Positions 1 to 12,735 are shown, counted from the first letter of the stretch. The stretch is DNA of 64,000 nucleotides from Ascaphus truei (GCA_036426205.1 CM071574.1:15671508-15735507), one strand, 5' to 3'. Notes: generated by a model not told the origin, from the sequence alone. A program made the numbers and translations.

Positions 1-40
1 TGTATTCTACAACATTTATTAATGTGCTTTTTTTGTTTTA

Positions 41-186
41 GGCCAGGGGTGTGCAAGATTTTCTAGGGGGGGGAGGGAAACGCCCAGTCGTCATTTGACG
101 CCGGTCCTAGGAGTGGGGGGGCACGAAAGCTGGGACTGTCAGGCAGGGGGAAGCAGTTCACAAACTTTGCACACCACTGTTTTAGG
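41..186. repeat. Short GC-rich MITE-like repeat, family E
   Basis: The block opens with GGGGTGTGCAAGA and closes with CTTTGCACACCACT, so the ends are roughly inverted around a G-rich centre. Related GTGCAAACTTT ends and C-rich centres recur at 16462-16655 and 48575-48725. Non-autonomous DNA transposon is an inference from inverted ends and small size. Confidence 0.5.
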
Positions 187-3100
187 CTATTGTTGAGCGT
201 CAATATTAAAATATATTAAATATATCAGCAAGCTGCTACATGCCTCATTACTTTGAATAAACTACAAAACAAATACATATTGCTAAAACAAACTGTGGGT
301 ATGAACATAAATAGAATATTTTTTATCTTCCCTGGTTCTAGGTGCTCATGGAGTAAATTAGAGAAAGGCAGCAGGCACTCAACTTGTGAAACAAACTTGA
401 AGAGTTGTTGTTACATTATGATTTCCAACGCGTTTTGGGCTTATCCCTGATGACAGTATATGGAGTATATCTAACAGTCCCAAAACGCATTGGACATAAT
501 TATTTAACAATAAATCTTTAAATTTGCTTTGGAAGTTGAGTGAGTGCCAGCTGCCGCTCTCTAATTTACTTGGGTCCCATACAGGAACCTTTTCAGTTAA
601 TGAAAGTATTGTGAGTAACCTTGTGTATATGCTCAACCACAGATAGTTTTATGCTCATGGAGTAAAACCTCTGCTTCTTTATCATCAGGGACCATCTGGT
701 TCAAGAGAACAGAGTTCTGATGCTAAAAAAAGGAGCAAGCTGCCAGCAGGCGATTTGTGCAGGGAATGCTGTGTGACACAGCGACGTTCTCTTCCCTGAT
801 TGGCTCACTGGCAATGATGACCCTGCTGCCTTAAACTTGGGTGTTCCTGGATAAAATAATGTATATATATTTTCCCATTCCACACTGACAAGTGATTAGC
901 TAAGCTGCAGTTCGATCTGTTCTCCTGTAATCAATCGCTTGCTTTGGGCTATCCAATTCAGTTCTTGCACAGCATTTTGGACAATGTAGTTCCTGGAATA
1001 TGATTGACTGGGCAGTTACTAGATACAATTGGTTCACTGCTAGAGAGAGGGTGGGTCTCAAGAGCCAGAGTCTATCAGAAGGGGAAGGGGGCTGTCACTT
1101 TGGAAATGCTTCCTACATTAGAAACATTAAAAATGTCTTTAAAACTTTTTTTTTTAAATGCTACAAGTATTTTCTCATAGTACAGAAATGATTTATTAAA
1201 CAAACACACATAGGATATTGCTTGAACTGCTGCTTTCAGGTACTGTATCACAAAACAACCGATGTTCTAAGAACTTCTTTCACTTTACTATTAATAAGTT
1301 GGCAAAGCACATGTTTACTGACTTTAATTACTTATGTAGGGAAAAATAGGGGGGGGAAACATGTTTGGGAAATGTAGCCAGATCTAGCTGTGCTCCAGTC
1401 CAAACATGACTGTACTGGCATCTTTCACATTGACAATAGATATTCTCTTTGCCAAATCTAAAAACATTTGTGGGCAAGTATACAATGAAGGTAAAGTTCT
1501 GATTAACTGCTTGAGCATTGTCTTGATAAATGTTTAGTGGATGTGTAGTATTGTGAATGTACCCATTGAAATTACTTTGAAAAACATGTTTTGTACCTTT
1601 CCAAGAAGCAGCGGTAATTTAGGATGGACAGGTTTGCAGTTTCAAAATCCAAACTCCGCAAAGATGGTTTATACACTGTACTATTCTATATACTGTACTT
1701 CCATAGCAAAGTTCATAGACGAGAACAACGTCAAACAAAGTTTGTTGGTATCGCATTAAGGAATAAATTGAGGGGTTGACTGTTTCCAACGGGATGCAAA
1801 CTAAGCCCATATGGAAATAATAAGCAAAGATGGTAATAGGCAACTACTTTATTGGAAGGCTTTGTATATGTAACACATTACAGAAAATGCATTGCACTTT
1901 CAATCTATAGCACAAATATCTTAATGTCAGCATGCACAACACTGCATACCACTCTTCATTTTTATGCTTATTTCACTAAGCAGAGAGACTCAAAGACATT
2001 ATTGCTCATAAAATGACGACACTATTAAATCAATGAATCACTGTGATTACCTGTGTTCTCTCTGCTCTCAGAATTTCATACAGATGCACACAAAAGAAAC
2101 AAGCTAATAAAATAAAACATAAGGGATGTTTTTTCCCCTTTGAACCCCCAGAGCAGTTTCAAATCATGGAGGTTACCCAGTGCTACTGGGGTGAGATGGC
2201 ATATATATATTTTATTTTGTATTTATTTTATGCAGAGGGAATGGGCTATACAATTTTCAACCAAGGGTTCGTTCATGCCTCTACAGAGCATGAACATAAT
2301 TAGCATTTCAACATCACAGAAAAGCTTATTAATTTAAAGCCTCCAAGTCCATCAGGTTTTAATTGTCTGCGCATACTCAACGTGCCATTGTATTTTTGGC
2401 TCACCTGGGAATGATCTCATAGAGAATTTAGCAATTGTGTAATCAAAGGTGAACCCTTAACTGGAATGTTCTAGTTATTATTGGAAGACTTTTTTTTTTA
2501 TTTGCTTGTTACCATTGTCTCACTGGAATACAGTACATACTGTACTTTCTATGTTAAAGGCTCAGTCCATCCCAGTAAGAATACTCATGATGATTTGTAA
2601 CTATGGGCTGGCACTTTGGTGGCTGGTGGTTGCAGCACTGATCCAACACTGACATTCTTTATAGACAGTTTAACTTCCTATAGAGAAATGACGAGATCTG
2701 CCTTCCCTTCTCTATTATTTCTCCACGTATGTTTAATCTACTAAACTCCGTCAACAACATAGACATGTTGAATCCAAATTAAAGACAGTTTGCTGTCTCA
2801 TTCAACTGGAGGTGGGACATGCCATACAAATTTGGGACAAACCTGCTAAATGTGGAATGACTGGATGCCCTACTTTTTCCACCGAGACCACGTACGTACT
2901 CGAGTTGAAATATAGTAGAAGCACTCGGTCATGTAACACATCCTCTATACTTAACAGTTGTTTCAAAATTCAAGGTGTGTTTAATATCTTAACACGTGTT
3001 TTCCTGAAAGCTGAACGGAGGCACAAAACTCACACCTATGAGTAGCACATCATCAACATCATCTGTGGCTTTAATTTATGTCTTGTTAGAGATTCATAGC

Positions 3101-3477
3101 CATCTTAGGAAAATAATGCAGTGTTCCCAAGTGGTGACCACGGCTGCCTTCGATATTCAGCAGATTTTAGGAAATCACTGTGTGTGCGGGAACCCTCAAA
3201 AAGTCTCCAGGGTAGAAGATCGCAATGGCCCCTATTCAAAATAATATAAAGCTGTTTAAATCCCAGCCAGGGAAGCCCAAACAAACAGGGCTTCAAGCTT
3301 CCCTGGCAAGGAGAAGACTGTTTCACAGCATATTGATTAGTGGCCAATTATGCATGTGACCGGGATGAGAAAGTGGATATAAAAGTTATTTGTAAGATAA
3401 ATGTTTTCTTGGGCTCTTTAAGTAGGACTGCAGTGGAACAGATTGCTTATGTGCTGCTCATCCATGGAAATGGGAGT
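187..3477. other. No gene seen; probable RND3 intron 2 / flank
   Basis: AT-rich sequence with no convincing coding frame. I looked on the minus strand for the next RND3 exon (the segment after WDTSG) and did not find it. No long repeat was recognised here. Confidence 0.5.
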
Positions 3478-3481
3478 TAAA

Positions 3482-3928
3482 GCTGCAGTTCAGTCAATAT
3501 CCTGCATGTGTGTTTTTTTAATAAATCAGTTCTGTAGTAAGAAAAAATACTTTTAGCATTTTCTGTTTTTAAAAAAACAACTTTGAAAGACCAATTTTCT
3601 TGTATTCTATTTTAACAGCCATTTGCTAAGGCACTGCCCCTTCATGTTCTGTCACAAGCCCTGGCACACCCCTTTGTCAGCCCTGCCCTCCCTCTAGCAC
3701 ATGTCAGTGCAGGAGTGCTCATGAATATTCATGAGCTTCCACTGAGAGACAGAAGCAGAAGAAAAACATATGCCAGCTCTAATTATGTCACCAAATTTCG
3801 CCTATCAATACATGGAGAACGAATTGACCTGCAGCTATACAGTTCTTTAGGTAATTAGAGATTGCACACATGAAACTATTGAAGTAAAAAAATTAATTAA
3901 AAAAAAAAAAAAAGACTGAACTGCAGCT
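3482..3928. mobile_element. TTAA-flanked MITE with long inverted ends (family G)
   Basis: The block starts AGCTGCAGTTCAGTC and ends GACTGAACTGCAGCT, a perfect 15-bp inverted pair, each side flanked by TTAA (3478-3481 and 3929-3932). TTAA duplications are typical of piggyBac-type elements, although TTAA is itself palindromic and could instead belong to the inverted repeat. The segment AATAAATCAGTTCTGTAGTA just inside the left end is shared with the family F element at 37853-38373, so F and G look related. No coding capacity. Confidence 0.7.
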
Positions 3929-4087
3929 TTAAAGGTGATGGGTGTGATTTTGTTACTATATATAAAACAGGCTCCTCCTTCTCAGCCTTCCATAGTGAAA
4001 GTTCCTCGCCCTTCATCAGAATCTTTTTTTGATAGGGAAGGGTGATCCAGAATGTGAAGTCAACAATGGATTTTCACTATTCTTTCT

Positions 4088-4345
4088 TTTGGTATGAACC
4101 AGACATTAAAAAAAAAATGATGGTGGGTAAACCAAGTGACAGAAAACCTCCACCGTACCGTAAATAAAAATACCACTTGTGTGTCATTTGCATGTCTCAA
4201 ACAGGTCTACAACCCTGTCTGTCCTCATTATTGCTTAGCAAACAGTGCTTTCGCTGCAGCCGGGGTTTCTGGGTAATGACATGCAAATAAGCACAGTGTC
4301 ACTCTTTACTTCTTATCCATTTTAACATGGGACCCTATAAGCTTG
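4088..4345. repeat. Dispersed repeat family A (hammerhead-associated), diverged copy
   Basis: Shares in order with 36144-36395 and 46952-47135: a head like ATGGTGGGTAAA, then CATGTCTCAAACAGGTCT, a GGTTTCTGGGTAATGACATG block, GCAAATAAGCACAGTGTCAC and TTTTAACATGG. At 46.8 kb this family is joined to a hammerhead motif; this copy ends before that part. Confidence 0.65.
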
Positions 4346-7300
4346 TGCCTGCCGCATTACAAATTCTTAATTTCAAAGATACTAAAATGTTACATCTTTG
4401 CTTTATTTAAGGATGATTAGACTTCTTTTCTTACATTTAGGGGCTTGTTTCTATAAACTCTGAAGCAGACCCTATATTTCTATGAAAATGTGGTTGTGAG
4501 CCAAGTTGGACTGCCCACATGTAAGTGCTGCCATGTTTGAAGCAAGAAGAATCCTATTCACAGCCTGAGAGGATTTCAGAAAAGACACAATGACCACAAA
4601 GAGAATAATGGAGAAAAAAAACAATGACCACAAAGAGAATAACAGGGGGGGGGGGTGTGCATCTATGTAAAATAAAATAAAAAGAAGAAATAATTGAGGA
4701 ACAGGGGGTCCCCATTGGTACTCCATTTGGAAATATAATGTATACACCAGCTACATGAGTTTTTAGTTCCTGCAATGCAAATCTGTGATGTACAGTGATT
4801 AACACTGTTTTTATTAAGAGAAAATTAATGTGCTTCTTGCCTTGAACGTACAGAAATGATTTGTTTGGAGTGATATGCAAACACTTGAATATGTTTCTAT
4901 TTTAACGCCATTGTGACACTGAAACGTATCTACTTGCAGACTCAAAGAATGACAGTTTGCAAACTCGCTTTCCTTTTTGAGGCCCTTCTCAACATGTCAA
5001 TGCAGGACAGGTTAAGCAATCCGATCCAGGAACCCAGCCAATTACTGGGAGTCCAAAATATTTGGCAGATCTTTTTAATCATTTCCATGCTTTGCTAGAA
5101 GCTTCCATCTACAACGCAAAATAGTCCCTACCCCAACTGGGAGATAACTAAAAAAAATAATAATTAAAAAGTAAAACCCTTTCAAGTACAAATTGCATTG
5201 CATTTTACACTCAGTTTGAAAAGTACAAAGCTGCACAAGGACTTCACAAACAAATACGTAGGCGGATAATCAAGTGTTTACCATGCCTGCGAATGCAAAT
5301 CATTCAAAAAGATTTCTAAAATAACAAAGGGGGGACCGGGGGGGGACAGAAACCGTGTGGAAACTGCAAACTCAGAGCTTTTGCATTGTTAGTTCTACAC
5401 TGTCAGTAATTGGAAACAATTCTCACTAAGTCAGGCATGCTAATAAGTAACTGGTTGATATTTCTTATCCATGGGAGAGTTGGCATTGGCAATATCAGCT
5501 GGCAGCAAGGCTGCATTATGAATACAGAGGGAATTCTCTGGCTTAAAGTGTAAAATAGAACAGCCCCTTATTCCTTTTTAGATGTTCGATGGCATCTCAG
5601 AAAGGGACAGGCCTCCAAAACAATGAACGCACCAGGCAGTGATGTTGCCTTTATATATTAGAGAAAGAAAGCCCTTCAGAGCACAAAGGCTTCCAACAGT
5701 GTCAGATCGCAGACAAGCTTCAGAGAAAATTAAATCTTTCACCCACAAGAAATGAAAGAGCTGAATTTTCAGGTCCCTGTGCTGTTCCCATACCATGTGG
5801 GGACTATGGGGTTTATTAACTAAACTGCGACAGCCACAACCAAATCCACAACTAATCAACTGAATGGTCATTAATGTCTACAATATATTAGTCATGTTGC
5901 GCCTATTTTGGGGAGTGGAACTATAGGATGCACATATATCGTGCGTTGTATCACATTTTGCAGCTTTAGTTTTCTTTATTTTAATTTTTAAAACTGTTCT
6001 TCCATGAAAAAAAACTCAGTGACAATTGCTTAAATCTCCCTGCTTTATTACCAGGCTTCTTACACCCACAAGAATATATATATATATATAAAATGTATTC
6101 GCATTGTGTTAAACACAATACCAAGAACCGGTGTGGGGGATCGCAGCAGCCATTACATTAAGAAGCTCGTGCGTAATGGTGTTCCCTTGCAGATAAACTA
6201 AAATCCTAACCTAAAATACCAGACAATAAACAAACCCAAAAAATACAAGAACCACATAAACCAAAACAGAGGAGGATATAACAAAAATAAAAAGGGCAGA
6301 TCACGGGATGGGAGGGTCACCGGGGGAAGGGGGTATGGACGCCAGAAACAGTTTTCCTCATCAGAAAAGTTCCAGAGCAAAGCTGCTGACAAATGGAGCA
6401 GCAACATGTTGGGACATGAGGCATGTGGTTTTTTTTCTTCCCATTCCTCTTCCTCCCCCACCCTTGATCCCCTGAGATCAGCTTACAAGGGCCTGGAGAT
6501 GGAACCAGGATGTCCTTGAAGCAGCAGGATACAGACTCCCTGCCCCCCTCCTATTTGCCTGTCAGGGCATCAAAAGGTCTTTTCCAATTTGTCATCACCC
6601 CTCTTTTTGATAGCCTCATATACATTACAGACCAATTCCGCATTTTTCTTGCTAACTTCTAACGCAGTGCTGCAAGCAAGCTGCGATGAATTGCAGCAGG
6701 GACCACGAGGAGTTAACTAGAAATGCATGGAGTGTAATCTGTATGCATTTCTGCTCTGCAATTAATTTCTGGCCTCTGCAAAAGCGAAGTGTTTCAGAGC
6801 AGACTGCACTATAATACAGCTCCTCAGCACAGAAAAGGTTAAGCTAATCAGCCCTATAACTGAATGGAACACATCAAGTCACACACCACCCGCATGTCTA
6901 GTCACACTATCAGCAGACCAGCTATAATATAGGGGGAACTTCAAAGCTAGAGAATGTTAAGTATTTATATAGAGGCAGCATTCCTTTCAAATCCCTCGGT
7001 GCCAAAGGGGACACATCCTAGCTTTACTGTGTATGGTGGAGCAGATCCATTTGGCACGGAATGTGTTAAAGAAGCTGAAATCCTGTATGCCTCCATAAGA
7101 AAGCAATAATCCTGTAATGTTATGGAAATAAGAAAGAAACGAATAAAAATAAAAACTTGCCTCCATCGGAGGACTTTGCACCAGCAACAGCTGTTCTAGC
7201 AGCTTGAGCATTTAAACTGGCACTAAACACTATTTCTCTGCCTTCGCTGTGCACGATGCAAGCAAGGTCTTATTTCTGAGTGGGGAGGAAGCTGTTTATG

Positions 7301-7413
7301 TACACATCATAATGAAGAAAAACAATGCAACACAATGGGTGTGGAAGGGTAGAATGTTGTAGATATGTTTGTCATGGAGTCAAATGAAGGGGCAAGATGA
7401 AGGTGATATACAG
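4346..7413. other. No gene seen; AT-rich intronic/intergenic sequence
   Basis: No open frame of protein-like composition, no splice-bounded similarity to a known family and no long repeat. A poly-G run (4646-4656) and a short AT repeat (6073-6091) are the only simple-sequence features. Confidence 0.5.
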
Positions 7414-7616
7414 CAGGGGTGCTCAACTCCATTCCTCATGACCCCGCAACAGGTCAGGTTTTACGGATATCCCAGCTTCAGCACAGGTGTCTCAATCAGT
7501 TGCTCAGTAGAAGACTGAGCCACCTAATTGAGCCACCTGTGCTGAAGCTGGGATATCCGTAAAAACCTGACCTGTTGGGGGGGGAGGGGTCTATAGCACT
7601 GGAGATGAGTACCCCT
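7414..7616. repeat. Palindromic repeat (CTCAACTCC / AACAGGTCAGG family), copy 1
   Basis: The left arm contains AACAGGTCAGGTTTTACGG and CAGCTTCAGCACAGGTG; the right arm carries their reverse complements (CACCTGTGCTGAAGCTG, then AAACCTGACCTGTTG). It folds into one long hairpin. Other copies are at 8204-8337, 34919-35082 and 61648-61816. A MITE origin is inferred. Confidence 0.8.
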
Positions 7617-8203
7617 GATATACAGTATTGTATCACACAAATACAGAAATAAATCCCTTTGCACTCACCCCACACTGGTGAAGCAGTAAAATGTGGTTTA
7701 CTTCAGTCTGCCTAGCTGCAATTGATCACAGAAATAAAAAATAGGAAGCGTTCTCCCATGGCACATTGATATCTATCAAGTATTTATTTTAATGTGTTTT
7801 ATTTCTTTGATTGAATCCGCATAAACCATAAATGTGTTTTTTTTTACTAGTCATATGTATATACTGATTTATCATTATTTATTTTATTTAACCAACATAA
7901 AATCATTTAAAGGTGTTGTGATGAGATTTCAAGATCATATGGGTATTTTAATCAGTTGTTACAGATATAATTGCCTTTGCAACAACAACAAAAACCCAGT
8001 GAGGTCACAATAAAAGGTTTCTTAAAGCTCTAGTATAAGAAATATCGGAATGCTTTTCAGATTGGTCAAAAAAAGGTATCCCAAGCTCGTAGACCAATAG
8101 CGAGGAAAAACAAAGAGCAGGGGAATACCATAACCAGGCAATACAAAGTATCTCCATCACTGAATAATCAGCAGTGTATGGACCACACAGAGATACCACT
8201 GGG

Positions 8204-8337
8204 GCAGGGGTGGTCAACTCCAGTCCTCAAGGGCCACCAACAGGTCATACTGATTGAGCCACCTGTGCTGAAGCAGTGATATCCTGAAAACCTGACCTGT
8301 TGGTGGCCCTTGAAGACTGGAGTTGACCACCCCTGCG
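8204..8337. repeat. Palindromic repeat, copy 2 (short loop)
   Basis: GCAGGGGTGGTCAACTCCAG at the left is mirrored by CTGGAGTTGACCACCCCTGC at the right. The copy is shorter than the one at 7414 because the internal loop is reduced. Clean ends suggest a young copy. Confidence 0.85.
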
Positions 8338-8439
8338 CTATTGCATAATGTGGACATTGTTGGTTACTAGAACCCTGGTCATTGGCGTTACATATCCACT
8401 TACAAAAGCACTGCGGCACAGGGATTTGTACATTTATTA

Positions 8440-8650
8440 CGTTCCTGTGAACCTAAGTTGTGAGTCTAAGAAAGCAGAAGACCCTAAGTACAGACCCTTT
8501 GTACTGAAGGCTCAATGTGACCTTGGGGAAGTCACTTGGTCTGCACTTGGAATGCTAAAACGAATGTAGTATTTCCTGTGCATAAACTGTACTTTGGTGA
8601 ACAGTGCAGCGCGCCGTGCAAAACTAAATAGCTATTATTATCGCAGCTTA
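8440..8650 (+). repeat. Likely L2/MIR-type retroposon 3' fragment
   Basis: TGTGACCTTGGGGAAGTCAC is the recognisable core shared by L2/MIR-type elements. It is followed by a degraded 'GCGCCGTGCAAAACTAAATAG' type tail that resembles the usual 3' end. Assigned from memory of the family; strongly decayed. Confidence 0.5.
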
Positions 8651-9263
8651 GATATGAGATGCTGCCACCATTTTCACAGGCAGCAGCAAGATCATCTTGG
8701 GGTGAGACTCAAATACTTTCCCTATCACGTCATGGCATACCACAAATTTCATGCACTCCCATTACTTCCCCATCATCATGCCTTGTACTGCTCTTTTTTG
8801 CACCCATCGTGAGCAAAGACCATTGAAAATGCATTTTATTTAACGTAAACACGTAATTGCAGAGTCTATCTTCTTTCCAAGCTTATAGGCTGATTTTGCC
8901 TCATATGGTTATACATTTTATTACTCTGATCAGAAGCATGAAAAGAAGCATTAACTAATAATGTGTAATCTATGCTTCTATCTTTTTTTCTATTGCTGAG
9001 CCTCATATTATGCAATAGCATCTGATCTTCTGAGCAGATTAATGCATAGAGATTATTTTACATAATACACTGACGTGAATGAGATAAATTCCCATTTAAG
9101 GGATTTCGGTAACAGCATATAATTTTCACAGTATCATTTAGCTAGAGAAGTGTAAAATTGCTATAGTAACAGTAATAAGCACTGCACCCATACAAAATCA
9201 CACATCCACAATCTTAGGTATATGTTAAACTGTAAAATAATGTTATAACTTGAGATTTCTTAC

Positions 9264-9351
9264 CAGACGTATCCCAGAGACTCAGTTCTATTCTCTGTGT
9301 GTCAATTTCAAAACTGGCTGTATAATTCTCAAATACAGTGGGGACATAATT
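9264..9351 (-). CDS. RND3: RND3 coding exon 2 (switch I to the DTSG motif)
   Basis: This 88-base exon encodes 29 codons plus one base, directly continuing exon 1. It reads [20 protein letters not shown], followed by IELSLWDTS and the first base of a Gly codon. The segment holds the Rho effector loop (YVPTVFENY) and the G3 motif in its RND form, DTSG, where ordinary Rho proteins have DTAG. The acceptor is TAG just above (9352-9354) and the donor is GTAAGA (9258-9263), both on the minus strand. RND3 is a GTPase-deficient, constitutively GTP-bound Rho protein that opposes RhoA/ROCK signalling at membranes. The following exon was not found between 1 and 9240, so the gene is cut by the window edge. 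The identification is firm. Confidence 0.95.
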
Positions 9352-10076
9352 CTAAACAAAAATAGACAGAACAATACTGTTAAATAACTCGAAATCACTT
9401 ACAAAAAAATCAAGTCAATATTCACCAATATAGCGGATTTCTAAAATAATTAGCCTGTATTAAACTGATGGTATAGTTATCAGTGAGTTAAATACATTTC
9501 AGCAAAAACACAAAAGCTGATAAAAGCAACCACCCAAAAAATCAGGTTACAAAACTACAAATCACACATATAGCAGTCTAATGACATTTATGTGTAAGTG
9601 TCAAGATTGGATGTATAGTTAAAATATAGTGAAATAAATGTGAACAAAAAGACATAGAAAAACCCTTGATACATCACAATAAATTACCAAACAACAAGGT
9701 TGAGTAACCATAGCTATGGCTATACTTGTGCTAGAAACCTTTAGTGACCCAAGGTAATTCTGTGAAAGCGGTTTATAACTAATTCTAAGTGAAACAGATA
9801 GAGGATGGTGGTACCCTGCCAGCCCATAGAGTAGGCAGAGTGGCAGCAACGTACTGTAGAAGTGATGCCTTTGTAGGCTATTTAGTGGTCAGAAAGAGTG
9901 CAAGCTTTCAGGACCACCAATACAAGAGACAAAGAGTATCAATTCAACAATGAAGAACAAGAGAAAAGGGGGGTGACAGATGGCTTGGAAGAATGCATGA
10001 ACCCCCTGTAAAAGTGGAGGGGGCAGGGGCATGGCCGGACCCCCCTGTTCTGCAGGGTTATTAGGGAGGGACGTAC
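9352..10076 (-). other. RND3: RND3 intron 1
   Basis: A 725-base intron with GTACGT donor (10071-10076) and TTTAG-type acceptor (9352-9355) on the minus strand. It is phase 0, between Glu50 and Asn51. No repeat or coding content was recognised inside. Confidence 0.85.
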
Positions 10077-10226
10077 CTCTGGGAACGAATCCTTCGCGAA
10101 TACATGCAGCAGAGCCGTCTTGCCACACTGGCTGTCCCCCACTACCACAATCTTACATTTCACATTCTGGTTCGGATCCATCATTGATTTGCTCGACAAT
10201 TTCTGGCTCGTTCTTCTTTCCTTCAT
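10077..10226 (-). CDS. RND3: RND3 coding exon 1 (N-terminus and P-loop)
   Basis: Exactly 50 codons from ATG at 10224-10226 to the donor GTACGT. The N-terminus [20 protein letters not shown] is the extended, basic N-terminal tail that separates RND3 from classic Rho proteins. It is followed by [20 protein letters not shown], which contains the nucleotide-binding P-loop GDSQCGKT (residues 30-37). From memory, mammalian RND3 differs at about three places here (Thr6, Met15, Ser47). The start is chosen by this homology. The frame stays open upstream to about 10277, but that stretch lacks an ATG at its start and is not needed. Residues around the ATG give a weak Kozak context. The protein regulates actin, cell rounding and migration through ROCK1 and p190RhoGAP, which is family knowledge. 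Confidence 0.96.
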
Positions 10227-10620
10227 TGAAGTGAACTTTATTTCGGCCTCTGCTTCGCCAGCCAACGAATGTGCCAAGAACCTGGGGCTGCTCCTCTTCC
10301 TAATCCAGCTGCGAACCTTCGCGATGTGTCCCCGGTAACAGTATATATCCTGAGTGGCTGCTTCCCCCGGCTAACAGATCCATGCAGGGGTGCCTGGGCT
10401 GTGTTACTCCTGGCTGGGTTTCTGTGCCCAGCCTCCTGCCCTATTCTTTTGTAAGAGGAGAAGGATACACCCCCCGCACCCCCCGCCCCTTTCCCTTGTA
10501 TGGAGCCTGGTGTGAGAATGAGGAATTGGGAACTTGCTCCATCTAGGGGACAGCACTGACACCGTCTCTTCACCAGGGGGAGAATTGGAGAAGGTGACAC
10601 TAAGTGACATTAAATTCCAC
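10227..10620 (-). promoter_or_regulatory. Probable RND3 5'UTR and promoter, CpG-bearing
   Basis: The stretch upstream of the RND3 start has clearly more CpG than the surrounding AT-rich DNA. On the minus strand it contains a TATA-like GGATATATAC (10341-10350), which would place a start site near 10315 and a leader of roughly 90 bases. An upstream non-coding exon cannot be excluded. The boundary is approximate and no splice site in the leader was proven. Confidence 0.5.
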
Positions 10621-10684
10621 CACGTGACAACGTTTTAAGCAGCTCCACCAAGTTAACCCCCCAAATATTTTATGTCAAAAATGG

Positions 10685-10820
10685 TGCTTTTAATCATTTC
10701 TATAGTAAGCTCTATGGGGCAGGGATTTATTTACCTATTGTGTTTTGCTGTCTCATGCACTTATTGTATTTCACTGCACTCCGGTTTATTGTGTAAAGCT
10801 CTGCGTACAGTACATTGTAA
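10685..10820 (+). repeat. Likely L2-type LINE 3' fragment
   Basis: TAAGCTCTATGGGGCAGGGA followed about 90 bases later by TGTAAAGCTCTGCGTACAGT is the recalled 3'-end pattern of L2-like LINEs and their SINEs in amphibians and fish. Diverged, no coding part. Confidence 0.55.
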
Positions 10821-11270
10821 GATTTATTTTAAAATATTCACACGAGTATACATACACATTTACATGCATACTTATTGTTTTCCATTGTGCAAAACCATTC
10901 TCTCCAACATCTATTTAACTAGTAGTGTACTTGGTGTTTAGCTAGTGTATATTTGGGGTTGTGTACCTGGCGTATCTATTGAAGGCTCTTATAAATAGCC
11001 TCCAATATGATATTTCCAAGAACTGGTATACAACCCGATCACTGGAAACATCATTGTTTCATCCGTCAAGTATGAGACCTGAGACAGCATCCTGTGATCC
11101 TTTAAAAAGCTTTACGATGACACGTTTATAGCACATATAGTCTGAAATATATCGTTACAATAGAATTCCGATAGGTTGGAAAAGTTTTTCAAATCCATTA
11201 TAGTAATACCTAGCATTAGAAGGGCCTCAATTAGCATCACATACCTACCGCCTGAGATAAAAACAAACAT
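10821..11270. other. No gene seen
   Basis: AT-rich intergenic sequence upstream of RND3 with no recognised element. Confidence 0.4.
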
Positions 11271-11400
11271 TATTTATTTATTTATAAAATATTTTACCAG
11301 GAAGTAATACATTGAGAGTTACCACTCGTGCCCAGTATGTCCTGGGCACAGAGTTAAGACAAATAATACATGGTTACAAATACATGTGGACGTTGCTAAT
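11270..11400 (+). repeat. Dispersed repeat family H
   Basis: ATTTATTTATTTATAAAATA then TTTTACCAGGAAGTAATACA and TTGAGAGTTACC. The same block occurs at 39780-39862. It resembles a repeat tail common in frogs, by memory; class not determined. Confidence 0.6.
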
Positions 11401-11676
11401 TTTCAGCAGTGCCAATACAACGCAATGGATTGATTTTAAGATTACGTCATTGTCACGTGAAGTGGGAGCGGTAAAGGTCAGTTTGAGGAGGCCTTGGGCA
11501 AGTCTTTTTGTCTGTATCTATGTCACTTACTTCTCAAACATACTTGGAATTCACTGGGGCCTGTTCATGAAGGTGTGAGAAGAGACATTGTGAACGGTAC
11601 ATGGCAATATTGCTAGAAAATACATCTCGCCGTATTCATCAGAGATCAGGACAAGGTCAACCTGTGCAAAGGGTTA

Positions 11677-12008
11677 GGCAGCGTCCATAGGACTGCAGCC
11701 GTGCTGAGTAGCGCGGAGGCTGCGGGAAAGCGGGTGCTTTCCCTGGCCTTGGTCCGCGCGCCGTCCGGGGGCGTGTCGCGGGGGGGGGGGGGGCTCTGTG
11801 ACATCATGGAGCTGGTTGGGCGAACCGCTCACGTGACCAGCCCTGCGCTCCCTTGAGCGCTTGAATTTAAAATTCGGATAAGACCTACGCTTCCGCACAC
11901 TTGCGGAAGCGTAAGCGAGCCCCTGCTAAAGCCGCTCTCATTGCGGCTGCAGGGGCTCACTGCCGAGCAGCAGCGCGCCTCAGCACGGGTCAGCCCATGC
12001 CCGAGGCC
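11677..12008. mobile_element. Harbinger-like MITE, family D, copy 1
   Basis: Ends GGCAGCGTCCAT and ATGCCCGAGGCC, flanked by a TTA duplication (11674-11676 and 12009-12011). Internal landmarks shared with 44410-44790 include GCTTTCCCTGGCCTTG, TGACATCATGGAGCTGGTT, GAACCGCTCACGTGACC and GCGGAAGCG palindromes. TTA/TAA duplication and GG-starting ends fit PIF/Harbinger; no transposase. Confidence 0.8.
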
Positions 12009-12562
12009 TTATTTTGGTAGCAATTTCATTTGGCGTTTGAAAATGCGTGCAGTAGGCGAAATGTAAATGAAGAAACTTAGCACAATTAAGTGTTCAAGTG
12101 GTACTCAACAAAGTGTTAGATGGGTACTTGTAAAATCAATGTCGCAATTCTTTTCCCCCTACCCCAGGCTGGCGAGATTGATACATTGGCCATGAGAATG
12201 TGTATAGATATATGCTGCTACAAGTAAAACACATTTGCCAGTGCTGTTGTTATAGGGGGGGGGGGACTATTATTGACACGCCAACACACACTTACCTATT
12301 CTACATGTAGCAGGAACCAGGACAAATCATGTATCATGTTTCATGTTCTCACAAACATTGCCTTTGTCATGAAAAACGGCAAGCAACAGTTTTTTTTGTA
12401 GCAATATTTTTGCAAACATAGCGATAGAGATATATTGTTATCGCTATAAAAGGGGGAGGAAATCAAATCCCTCCCAAATCTAAATTTAAAAAAAGATTAG
12501 AAACTCTTCTGTGTCAGATTTTGGGAGCCAAAACATATATATGCTATCTAAGTAAGACCAAG

Positions 12563-12735
12563 GAATCTATTTATCAAAGTCGTCTTGCTTCAAAACAGGG
12601 GCAGATTTGCACCCGGTTTATTCAAGAAAAGAAACTTTAAGGCTATATGTTGTTAGCTTGTTGATAAATCTGGATAAAATGTTACTCTCTTTCTGCCCCA
12701 GTTTTTTAGCTAGGAAACTTTGATAAATACGCTTT
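12563..12735. repeat. Small MITE-like inverted repeat
   Basis: GAATCTATTTATCAAAG on the left and CTTTGATAAATACGC on the right are inverted partners around a non-coding centre. Confidence 0.5.

Noticed and set aside
10224..10277. N-terminally extended RND3 start at 10277
   Set aside because: The codon there is TTG, and known RND3 starts at the ATG at 10224-10226.
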